64,000 nucleotides of DNA, from the NCBI RefSeq assembly GCF_021554725.1, contig NZ_JAIZDP010000004.1, positions 1 to 64,000 on the forward strand, read 5' to 3'. The position numbers and the translations under genes were made by a program. The stretch comes from Sinomonas notoginsengisoli. GTDB lineage: Bacteria > Actinomycetota > Actinomycetes > Actinomycetales > Micrococcaceae. Positions 52,142-59,378 of this stretch are shown piece after piece; position 1 is the stretch's first letter; each line of letters begins with the position of its first letter. Below the pieces are notes generated by a model that worked only from the letters and a program-made list of their open reading frames with translations, did no database searches and was not told the origin of the DNA.

Positions 52142-52167
52142 CTACCCCTAGCCCGACCAGCACAATC
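52142..52167 (-). promoter_or_regulatory. SigB/SigF-type promoter of topoisomerase IB
   Basis: GATT (52164-52167 on minus), 16-nt spacer, GGGTAG (52142-52147 on minus), 10 nt before the ATG at 52131. Confidence 0.4.
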
Positions 52168-52181
52168 CGAAAGGAACACCT

Positions 52182-53066
52182 GTGGACACATCCCAGCCGG
52201 AGGACCCCCGTCAAGCCCGCGACACCGGAAGCATGCCTGAGCAGCAGCAGGAGCCGCCGGGCACCACCGAGGCAACGGTTCCGCATCCTGACCACGGAGA
52301 GCGCACGTACAAGGGACACGGCCGCCTCGAGGGCCGCTCGGCCCTCATCACCGGAGGCGATTCGGGGATCGGCCGCGCCGTGGCCATCGCCTTCGCGCGC
52401 GAGGGTGCGGATGTAGCCCTCACGTACCTGCCGGAGGAGGCCAAGGATGCTGCCGAAGTGGCCGACCAGGTCCGAGAAGCCGGCGCCCGTGCCGAACTGC
52501 TCGAGGGCGATCTGAGGGACGAGGGCTGGACGTCCTCGCTGCCAGAGCGCGTACTCGACTCGCTCGGCAAACTTGACATCGTCGTCCTGAATGCGGCCTA
52601 TCAGCAAGAGCGGGACGGGATCGACGCGGTGCCCACCGAAGAGTTCGATCGGGTGCTCCGCACGAATCTCTACAGCCAGTTCTGGATCCTGCGCTCAGCC
52701 ATACCGCACCTGAAGGCGGGTGCCTCGATCATCATCACCAGCTCTATCCAGGCCGTGCAACCCTCGCCGACGCTGTTCGACTACGCGATGACCAAGGCAG
52801 CCCAGGTAGCCCTCGTGAAGGCGCTCGCACCCGTGCTCGGCGAGAAGGGCATCCGCATCAACGCGGTGGCCCCTGGGCCCGTATGGACCCCGCTGATTCC
52901 CGCGACCGGGTGGCCAGGACACGTCCCGGAGTTCGGCAAGGATTCACCGCTCGGGCGGCCCGCACAGCCGGCGGAGCTCGCGCCCGCGTATGTCCTGCTC
53001 GCCTCCGAGGAGGCAAGCTACATCTCCGGGTCCGTGTACCCGGTGACCGGCGGAAAACCGTTCTGA
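52182..53066 (+). CDS. SDR oxidoreductase, YghA/GsiB-linked glucose dehydrogenase-like
   Basis: 294 residues with a ~45-residue polar N-terminal extension (SMPEQQQEPPGTTE) typical of the stress-induced YghA/YhdF-type SDRs. ALITGGDSGIGRAVAIAFA, NAAYQ in place of NAG, IITSSIQAVQ and YAMTKAAQVAL give cofactor and catalytic sites. GTG start with AAAGGA upstream. Divergent from topoisomerase IB across 50 nt. Confidence 0.9.
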   Translation: MDTSQPEDPRQARDTGSMPEQQQEPPGTTEATVPHPDHGERTYKGHGRLEGRSALITGGDSGIGRAVAIAFAREGADVALTYLPEEAKDAAEVADQVREAGARAELLEGDLRDEGWTSSLPERVLDSLGKLDIVVLNAAYQQERDGIDAVPTEEFDRVLRTNLYSQFWILRSAIPHLKAGASIIITSSIQAVQPSPTLFDYAMTKAAQVALVKALAPVLGEKGIRINAVAPGPVWTPLIPATGWPGHVPEFGKDSPLGRPAQPAELAPAYVLLASEEASYISGSVYPVTGGKPF

Positions 53067-53091
53067 CGCCAGTCTTCGCTTGACCATGAGA

Positions 53092-53120
53092 GAGCGCCGG
53101 CCCCGACGGGACCGGCGCTC
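53092..53120. terminator. bidirectional terminator after the SDR gene
   Basis: 9-bp stem GAGCGCCGG / CCGGCGCTC extended by two pairs after one mismatch, between converging genes. Confidence 0.6.
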
Positions 53121-53165
53121 CTCACGTCAGCTCAGCGGGACACCCGCCCAGCGAGCACTGAGCGC

Positions 53166-53444
53166 TCACCCCGCGTCAAAGCGATCTCCTCCGCGCTCAG
53201 CCTCGTCGCCCGTGTCGGAACGGTCCTCTGAGCTGCGCTCCGGATGGTTGCCGGCATCGGAAATGGCCTGGCTCACCTCGGTCGGCTTGGCGTAGGAGCC
53301 GTCCGGGATGCCGATGAGCGCCCGCAGCACGTTGCTGTCTGCGCCCTGCTGCTTCGCGGCGTCGACGAGGGTCGACTTCTCGGCAGGGTAGTCGACCCCC
53401 GCTAGGAACTTCTGGATTTGGATTGGATTCTCGGTGTTGCTCAT
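53166..53444 (-). CDS. DUF2795-domain protein
   Basis: 92 residues. QKFLAGVDYPAEKSTLVDAA and VLRALIGIPDGSYAKPTEVSQAI match DUF2795, a small helical domain of unknown role often induced under stress; the last ~25 residues are charged and disordered. AGGAAGGA upstream of the ATG; 11 nt after the stop of the upstream gene, so same operon. Confidence 0.82.
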   Translation of the reverse strand: MSNTENPIQIQKFLAGVDYPAEKSTLVDAAKQQGADSNVLRALIGIPDGSYAKPTEVSQAISDAGNHPERSSEDRSDTGDEAERGGDRFDAG

Positions 53445-53455
53445 AGGGTCCTTCC

Positions 53456-54058
53456 TCAGCGATGGTCTCGGTTCTGGCGAACGTCGTGCGCGCCGTCGTC
53501 GCGAGTCGCCTCTGTGGGCCGGTCTTCGCGGACAACGCGCTCGCGGTCGTCACCCTTCGTGCTAGCGTCACGGTCGTTCGGCCGGTCGCCCTCACGCGGG
53601 ACGCTGCGGTCGGTGTCATGCCGGATGCCGCGATCGCGCCCGTCCGGCGCCGTGCGGTCGGCGTCGTCTGGGACGGCACGACGACCATGGGTCCCGCGCC
53701 GGTCGCTGTCGTCACCCGACCGGTCGGGGTCGATCTCGTCGGCCTTGCGGCGCTGCTCGTCGATCCGCTCGCGATCGCTTCGCGCGCTCTCATTGCGCTC
53801 ATGAGCCTGCTGGCGGAGGCGGGCGGCCTCCACTTCGGCGCGCTCGGCCCGTGCCTGCGCCTCGTGGCTCTTCGCCTCCCGTTCGCGCACGTCGAGCTCA
53901 CGGGCGTGGGCCTCGGCCCGAAGATCATTGGCCTTCTCGCGCTGTTGCCGGCGGTGTGCCTCAGAGCGCCGGCGCGAAACCATGACCGCGACGACGATCG
54001 CGATGATCACGATGATCGCGACGATGACGATGAGCCAGGTCAGCTGGGTGGGATCCAT
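53456..54058 (-). CDS. single-pass membrane protein with coiled coil and charged tail
   Basis: 200 residues. One N-terminal membrane helix (WLIVIVAIIVIIAIVVAVMV), an Arg/Glu/Ala coiled coil (about 40-110: EAHARELDVREREAKSHEAQ), then a very hydrophilic Asp/Arg-rich tail (DRSGDDSDRRGT). ATG 54058 has a perfect AGGAGGT 6 nt upstream. No known family. Function unknown; lies behind a SigF-type promoter with DUF2795. Confidence 0.8.
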   Translation of the reverse strand: MDPTQLTWLIVIVAIIVIIAIVVAVMVSRRRSEAHRRQQREKANDLRAEAHARELDVREREAKSHEAQARAERAEVEAARLRQQAHERNESARSDRERIDEQRRKADEIDPDRSGDDSDRRGTHGRRAVPDDADRTAPDGRDRGIRHDTDRSVPREGDRPNDRDASTKGDDRERVVREDRPTEATRDDGAHDVRQNRDHR

Positions 54059-54091
54059 CGAGTACCTCCTGGGGTAGACCTCTTGCACTGT

Positions 54092-54116
54092 TTACCCCCC
54101 GCCGGGAGAACCAATC
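54092..54116 (-). promoter_or_regulatory. SigB/SigF-type promoter of the coiled-coil/DUF2795 operon
   Basis: GATT (54113-54116 on minus), 15-nt spacer, GGGTAA (54092-54097 on minus), leader of about 25 nt to the ATG at 54058. Confidence 0.5.
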
Positions 54117-54137
54117 ACTCCCCGTCGAGAGCCAGGC

Positions 54138-54695
54138 CTAGGGTCGATGTTCCCTCACGGCAGCTGCGATCGCTTCGGCCACCTGGCCCGGGTCCTCGTG
54201 GCTCCAGAAGCGGAGCACCTGCCAGCCGGAGGCGGCGAGCGCCGCGGTGGTCTCGATGTCCCGTTCCCGATTGCGTGCGATCTTGGGCCGCCAGTAGTCC
54301 ACATTGCTCGCAGGCTCGATGTAGTGCTCTGGGCAGCCATGCCAGTAGCACCCGTCGATGAATACTGCGACGCGCGCCCGTGTGAACACGAGGTCGGCGG
54401 TGCGGCGGAGGGCTGGCTCGGGCCGGCGATCGACGCGGTACCGCAGCCCCATCGCGTGCACTGCGCGGCGCACCCTGAGCTCGGGGGCGGTATCCCGCGA
54501 GCGGTTGCCGAGCATGGTCTTGCGGACCGCAGGAGTCGTGGCCCAGGAGGGCGCCCCTGCGGTTCCCCGGCCCGTGCCGACCGTTCCCCGGCCCGTGTCA
54601 GCCATCCCATCGGGAGAGGACGACGCCGGTGACCGACCCGCGGCGGACGGCCCAACGGCGTCGTGCGTCCCTTCCGGCGCTCCAGCCTGGCTCAT
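54138..54695 (-). CDS. vsr: very short patch repair (Vsr) endonuclease
   Basis: 185 residues with ~50 polar N-terminal residues before the domain. LGNRSRDTAPELRVRRAVHA, ADLVFTRARVAVFIDGCYWH and GCPEHY carry the metal-dependent active site and zinc ligands; IARNRERDIETTAALAASGW follows. It nicks at T:G mismatches arising from 5-methylcytosine deamination. No C5-cytosine methyltransferase is in the window. ATG 54695 is 6 nt after TACGCT; an internal ATG 30 codons on is an alternative. Confidence 0.92.
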   Translation of the reverse strand: MSQAGAPEGTHDAVGPSAAGRSPASSSPDGMADTGRGTVGTGRGTAGAPSWATTPAVRKTMLGNRSRDTAPELRVRRAVHAMGLRYRVDRRPEPALRRTADLVFTRARVAVFIDGCYWHGCPEHYIEPASNVDYWRPKIARNRERDIETTAALAASGWQVLRFWSHEDPGQVAEAIAAAVREHRP

Positions 54696-54707
54696 GCGGC
54701 CAGCGTA
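54693..54707 (-). promoter_or_regulatory. leaderless -10 element of vsr
   Basis: TACGCT (54702-54707 on minus), 6-nt gap, ATG at 54695. Confidence 0.45.
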
Positions 54708-54750
54708 CGCCGGCCCGGCGATCCCATTCCGCGATGGGTGAGACCGACCC

Positions 54751-54775
54751 GTTTCGGGGGGCCCCGCCGGGGTAT
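54751..54775 (+). promoter_or_regulatory. SigB/SigF-type promoter of the sugar-acid operon
   Basis: GTTT (54751-54754), 15-nt spacer, GGGTAT (54770-54775): an exact match to the GTTT-N15-17-GGGTAT form known for mycobacterial SigF. The first gene starts 59 nt downstream. Confidence 0.6.
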
Positions 54776-54834
54776 GCAGGAAAAAAGAGGCAGGCCGGAA
54801 GGCCACACCCATCCGCAGTGAAAGGAAGGGCTCC

Positions 54835-55287
54835 ATGAATGCCGTCAGTGCACATGCGCCCCGCGGAATCCAGCGGCTCGTTCGCAACGTCGAGACCGGC
54901 CGGTTCGAGCGCACACTCTCTGGGCTCACCGCGGCAGGCGCGCTCGTGACCGCAGCCGAGATCTACCTTGAGCACGACCGGGCGAGCTTCGGCAATCCTT
55001 GGATGTGGGCTCCCGTGGTTCTCGGGCCGATTGGTGCGGCCGCGGGGGTTGCCGGTGTGGTCAGCGCCCGGATGGCGCACACCGCTCTTCCGCTCGCAAG
55101 CGCGGCGATCATCGCGAACGGGCTCCAGGGCACCTACCTGCACCTGAGGGGCATCGCCCAACGTCCGGGAGGATTCAGGGAGTTCCGCTACAACGCCGAG
55201 GTGGGGCCGCCGCTTCTCGCCCCGCTGCTCGTGACCCTCGTCGGTGGGATGGGCCTCCTTGCGTCCATCCTGAGGCGGGAACCGTGA
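54835..55287 (+). CDS. small membrane protein, first gene of the sugar-acid operon
   Basis: 150 residues with about four hydrophobic segments (LSGLTAAGALVTAAEIYL, WAPVVLGPIGAAAGVAGVV, ALPLASAAIIANGLQGTYL, LLAPLLVTLVGGMGLLASIL). No known family. The ATG has AAAGGAAGGG upstream. Its stop overlaps the next start (GTGA). It may anchor the dehydrogenase subunits to the membrane in place of the usual cytochrome c subunit; that is inference from position. Confidence 0.75.
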   Translation: MNAVSAHAPRGIQRLVRNVETGRFERTLSGLTAAGALVTAAEIYLEHDRASFGNPWMWAPVVLGPIGAAAGVAGVVSARMAHTALPLASAAIIANGLQGTYLHLRGIAQRPGGFREFRYNAEVGPPLLAPLLVTLVGGMGLLASILRREP

Positions 55288-55934
55288 GCCTGACGCTCGG
55301 TGCGAGCGACGAGGGCGGTCGCTTTCCCGGCCAGAATTCCCTCGATCAGCGGGACCACTGGGACGAGACGACTGCAGCGCTCATCCTCGCCCGGACCGAC
55401 CATCCTCCTGAGGTGTGCTTCTTCACCGCCGAAGAGGAGGGCGTCGCATCCGCCCTCCTGGACTGCCTCGTGGGTCAAGACCACGCGGACCCCGACTCCT
55501 CCGACGGGATGTCGGCTGCACCGCACGTGCCCCTCGTCAACCTCGTCGATGCGCGTCTGGCGGCCGGTGAGACGGACGGCTGGCATTATGCGAATCTCCC
55601 CGAGGATGAGGAGGTGTGGCGCCGCACCGTCCGCTACCTCGACGAGGATTCGCGCGAGCGCTACGGTGCCGGGTTCGCCGGAGTCACGCGTGAGCAGCAG
55701 GAGGCCCTCCTCGAAGCCGTGCACTCGTCCGCGGACACCTGGCATGGCCTTCCTACGCGGCGGCTCTGGGACCTGTGGCTGCGGTATGCGTGCACGGCGT
55801 TCTACTCCCACCCCTCGCTGTGGGACGAGATCGGCTTCCCCGGCCCGGCCTATCCGCGCGGGTACGGGAATCTGGGGCTCGACCGCCGCGAACGATTTGA
55901 GGTGCCGGACGCCCGTCCGGGTGAGCAGGCGTGA
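55284..55934 (+). CDS. gluconate 2-dehydrogenase subunit 3-like protein
   Basis: 216 residues. FFTAEEEGVASALLDCLVGQ, RYGAGFAGVTREQQEALLEA, TRRLWDLWLRYACTAFYSHP and DEIGFPGPAYPRGYGNLGL match the gamma subunit of membrane gluconate dehydrogenases. No Tat signal is visible at the N-terminus, unlike many relatives. GTG start overlapping the previous stop, and its own stop overlaps the next start: tightly coupled with the GMC subunit. Confidence 0.88.
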   Translation: MSLTLGASDEGGRFPGQNSLDQRDHWDETTAALILARTDHPPEVCFFTAEEEGVASALLDCLVGQDHADPDSSDGMSAAPHVPLVNLVDARLAAGETDGWHYANLPEDEEVWRRTVRYLDEDSRERYGAGFAGVTREQQEALLEAVHSSADTWHGLPTRRLWDLWLRYACTAFYSHPSLWDEIGFPGPAYPRGYGNLGLDRRERFEVPDARPGEQA

Positions 55935-57589
55935 GCTCCCTGAGTTCGGTTCGCGCCCGCAACGCCTCGGCGTGGCTCCTGTCCCCGGCGAGCCCCGACC
56001 TGACGGAAGGCATGCGGCGGTTCGCGGACGAGGACGTCGTGGACCTCGTGATCGTGGGCAGCGGCGCGGGCGGGTCCACCCTCGCACAGCGCCTCGCACG
56101 CGCGGGCTGGAGCGTCGTGGTGCTCGAAGCGGGCCCGTTCTGGAACCCCGACCGTGACTGGGTGAGCGACGAGGCCGGGTCCCACCGGCTCTATTGGACC
56201 GAGCCACGAGTGATCGACGGCGAGGACCCGGTACCGCTCGGCTCCAACAACTCCGGCCGTGGTGTGGGCGGATCCATGGTGCACTTCGCCGGCTACACAC
56301 CACGGTTCCACCCAAGCGACTTCCAGACGCAGACCCTCGACCGCGTCGGGGCCGACTGGCCGGTGGCCTACGAGGACCTGCGCCCGTACTACGCGGACAT
56401 CGAGGAGGAGCTCCCGGTGGCCGGGCAGGACTGGCCGTGGGGCGATCCACACCGCTACCCGCACTCGCCGCACCCGGTGGGCGGCAATGGAGAGGTGCTC
56501 CTGCGGGGGGCGCAAGCCTGCGGAATCGAGGCCCGTGTCGGCCCTGTGGCAATCTCCAACGGCCGTTTCGGCCACCGCCGGCACTGCATCTACCGTGGCT
56601 TCTGCCTCCAGGGCTGCAAAGTCGATGCGAAGGCCTCGCCCCTCGTGACCCACGTCCCGGATGCGATCGCGCACGGCGCGGAGATCCGGGCCGATTCGAC
56701 GGTGACCCGGATCGAGGTCGACCCGCGCATCGGGCTGGCGACGGGAGCGCATTACGTGCACGGCGGCGTCGACCGCTTCCAGAAGGCCCGCAATGTGGCC
56801 ATTGCGGCGTACTCGATCGAGACGCCGCGCCTCCTGCTGAACTCGGCGTCGACGCGCTTCCCCGACGGGCTGTGCAACGACCATGACCTCGTGGGCCGTT
56901 ACCTCATGGTCCAGGGTGCACCGCAGACGGGCGGCCGCTTCGAAAAGGAGGTGCGCATGTACAAGGCGCCACCTCCCGAGGTGAGCACGGAGGAGTACTA
57001 CGAGACGGACCCGTCCAAGCCCTACAAACGCGGCTACTCGATTCAGACCGTCTCCCCCCTTCCCATCACCTGGGCCGAGCACATCGCGGCACAGGGCCAC
57101 TGGGGAAAGGAGCTGCGGCGGAGGATGACGGACTACCTGCACTGGGCCTGTCTGGGCGCGCTGTGCGAATTCCTCCCGCTGCCCGATAACCGGGTCACGC
57201 TCGACTCCGAGACTGACCGCCGTGGCATGCCCGTTGCCCGGTTCACCTACAGCCGCTGCGGCAATGACCGCCGACTCATGACCGCTGCACGAGAGACGAT
57301 GGAGCAGATCCTCAAGGCAGCGGGCGCGAGTGATGTGGTCACGATCGAACGGTACGCGCACCTCGTCGGAGGAGCCCGCATGGCGCGGGATGAGCAGCAC
57401 GGCGTGGTCGACGCCGACTCCCGCACTTTCGCCGTACCGAACCTTCTCATCACGGACGGCAGCATCCTTCCCACCCAGGGAAGCGCCAACCCCGCCCTGA
57501 CCATCATGGCCCTCGCGGCGCGGACGGCCGCCCGGCTCGTTGCCGGCGCCCGGGTTGGCACGCGTCAACCAGTAAAGGAGAGCAGCTGA
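55931..57589 (+). CDS. GMC-family flavin oxidoreductase (gluconate dehydrogenase large-subunit-like)
   Basis: 552 residues. FAD-binding VIVGSGAGGSTLAQRLARAG, NNSGRGVGGSMVHFAGYTPR, CIYRGFCLQGCKVDAKASPL, and C-terminal DGSILPTQGSANPALTIMAL with the active-site Asn. Matches the catalytic subunit of gluconate/2-keto-gluconate-type dehydrogenases. GTG start overlapping the subunit-3 stop. No cytochrome subunit follows, so the electron acceptor is unknown. Confidence 0.92.
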   Translation: MSSLSSVRARNASAWLLSPASPDLTEGMRRFADEDVVDLVIVGSGAGGSTLAQRLARAGWSVVVLEAGPFWNPDRDWVSDEAGSHRLYWTEPRVIDGEDPVPLGSNNSGRGVGGSMVHFAGYTPRFHPSDFQTQTLDRVGADWPVAYEDLRPYYADIEEELPVAGQDWPWGDPHRYPHSPHPVGGNGEVLLRGAQACGIEARVGPVAISNGRFGHRRHCIYRGFCLQGCKVDAKASPLVTHVPDAIAHGAEIRADSTVTRIEVDPRIGLATGAHYVHGGVDRFQKARNVAIAAYSIETPRLLLNSASTRFPDGLCNDHDLVGRYLMVQGAPQTGGRFEKEVRMYKAPPPEVSTEEYYETDPSKPYKRGYSIQTVSPLPITWAEHIAAQGHWGKELRRRMTDYLHWACLGALCEFLPLPDNRVTLDSETDRRGMPVARFTYSRCGNDRRLMTAARETMEQILKAAGASDVVTIERYAHLVGGARMARDEQHGVVDADSRTFAVPNLLITDGSILPTQGSANPALTIMALAARTAARLVAGARVGTRQPVKESS

Positions 57590-57590
57590 C

Positions 57591-59378
57591 ATGGCTCAGA
57601 ATGTCGCGGAGTACCTCCTCGAGCGGCTCAAGGCGTGGGATGTCTCCACGGTCTTCGGCTACCCGGGCGACGGCATCAACGGAATCGTCACCGCCCTCGG
57701 CAAGGGGGACGGGCCCCGGTTCGTCCAGGCAAGGCACGAGGAGATGGCCGCCTTCGAAGCCGTGGGCTACGCCAAATTCACAGGACGGGTCGGCATCTGC
57801 ATGGCCACGTCCGGCCCCGGCGCCATCCACCTCCTCAATGGCCTCTACGACGCCAAGCTCGACCATGTGCCCGTGGTGGCCATTGTGGGGCAGGCGGCCC
57901 GGAGCTCGATCGGCGGCTCCTACCAGCAGGAAGTGGACCTGCCCACGCTGTTCAAAGACGTCGCCTCGGACTACGTCCAGCTCGTCACCGTCCCCGAGCA
58001 GCTGCCGAACGTCATTGACCGCGCCATCAAAGTGGCCGCCGCGCGCCAGGCCCCTACGGCGGTGATCATCCCCTCCGACGTCCAGGACCTCGAGTACTCG
58101 GCACCAACGCACGAGATGAAGATGGTTCCCTCGAGCCTGGGCATCGAGTGGCCGGATATCCGGCCGGACATGGCGGCGGTCCGGCGTGCGGCCGAGGTGC
58201 TCAACAAGGGCGAGAAGGTCGCGATCCTCATCGGCCACGGAGCGCGCAATGCCGCCGCGGAAGTGCAGGAGGTCGCCGATCTTCTGGGCGCCGGCGTAGC
58301 CAAGGCACTGCTCGGTAAGGACTCCCTGCCGGACACCCTGCCCTTCGTCACCGGCTCGATCGGCCTGCTCGGCACGAGGCCGAGCTTCGAGATGATGCGC
58401 GACTGCGACACGGTCCTGACGGTCGGCTCGAACTTCCCCTATGTGCAGTTCATGCCCGAGCCGGGCCAGGCACGTGGGGTGCAGATCGATATCGATCCCA
58501 CCATGATCGGCCTGCGCTTCCCGTATGAGGTCAATCTGGTGGCCGATGCGGGTGAGGCCCTGCGGGCGCTCATCCCCCTGCTCGTGCGCAAGGAAGACCG
58601 CAGTTGGCGCGAGCACATCGAGGACAAGGTCTCCCGGTGGTGGGAGACGATGCGCAGCGAGGCGATGGTCGAGGCGGACCCGGTCAATCCGCTCAGGGTC
58701 TTCTCCGAATGCTCGGACCGGCTGCCCGCGAGCGCCATGGTCACCTCCGATTCCGGGACCGCCGCGAACTGGTATGCGCGCCAGCTGAGATTCGCGGCCG
58801 GCGTTCGCGGGAGCCTCTCCGGGAACCTCGCGACCATGGGCGCCGCGGTCCCGTACGCCATCGGCGCCAAGTTCGGGCACCCGGACCGTCCCGCCATCGC
58901 CTTCGAGGGCGACGGTGCCATGCAGATGAACGGGCTCGCGGAGCTCATCACCGTTTCCCGGTACTGGCAGCAGTGGGAGGACCCCCGGCTCGTCGTCGTG
59001 GTGCTCCACAACAACGACCTCAACCAGGTCACATGGGAGCTGCGCGCCTTCAGCGGCTCCCCAACCGTGCCCATGACCCAGGAGTTGCCGGACGTCAGCT
59101 ACGCGGATTTCGCCGCGAGCTTGGGCCTCGGTGCGATCTCCGTGGACAACCCAGAGGATCTCGGCTCGGCATGGGATGCCGCGCTCACGGCCACACGGCC
59201 CACGGTGCTCGACGTCCGGACCGATCCAAATGTGCCGCCCATCCCACCGCACGCAACGCTCAAGGAGGCCATGAACATGGCCAAGAGCGTGGTCCGCGGC
59301 GACGACAACGCCTGGGGCTTCATCAAGGAGGGCATCAAGACGAAAGTCCAGGAGATCCTGCCGGGGCACCATCAATGA
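57591..59378 (+). CDS. thiamine-diphosphate enzyme, pyruvate oxidase/acetolactate synthase-like
   Basis: 595 residues. N-terminal VFGYPGDGINGIVTAL and the catalytic Glu in FVQARHEEMAAFEAVGYAKF; C-terminal TPP motif FEGDGAMQMNGLAELITVS...NN. Closest in pattern to PoxB-type pyruvate dehydrogenase (quinone) enzymes; the long tail (GFIKEGIKTKVQEILPG) could bind lipid but is not clearly amphipathic. ATG 1 nt after the GMC stop; stop overlaps the next start. Confidence 0.88.
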   Translation: MAQNVAEYLLERLKAWDVSTVFGYPGDGINGIVTALGKGDGPRFVQARHEEMAAFEAVGYAKFTGRVGICMATSGPGAIHLLNGLYDAKLDHVPVVAIVGQAARSSIGGSYQQEVDLPTLFKDVASDYVQLVTVPEQLPNVIDRAIKVAAARQAPTAVIIPSDVQDLEYSAPTHEMKMVPSSLGIEWPDIRPDMAAVRRAAEVLNKGEKVAILIGHGARNAAAEVQEVADLLGAGVAKALLGKDSLPDTLPFVTGSIGLLGTRPSFEMMRDCDTVLTVGSNFPYVQFMPEPGQARGVQIDIDPTMIGLRFPYEVNLVADAGEALRALIPLLVRKEDRSWREHIEDKVSRWWETMRSEAMVEADPVNPLRVFSECSDRLPASAMVTSDSGTAANWYARQLRFAAGVRGSLSGNLATMGAAVPYAIGAKFGHPDRPAIAFEGDGAMQMNGLAELITVSRYWQQWEDPRLVVVVLHNNDLNQVTWELRAFSGSPTVPMTQELPDVSYADFAASLGLGAISVDNPEDLGSAWDAALTATRPTVLDVRTDPNVPPIPPHATLKEAMNMAKSVVRGDDNAWGFIKEGIKTKVQEILPGHHQ

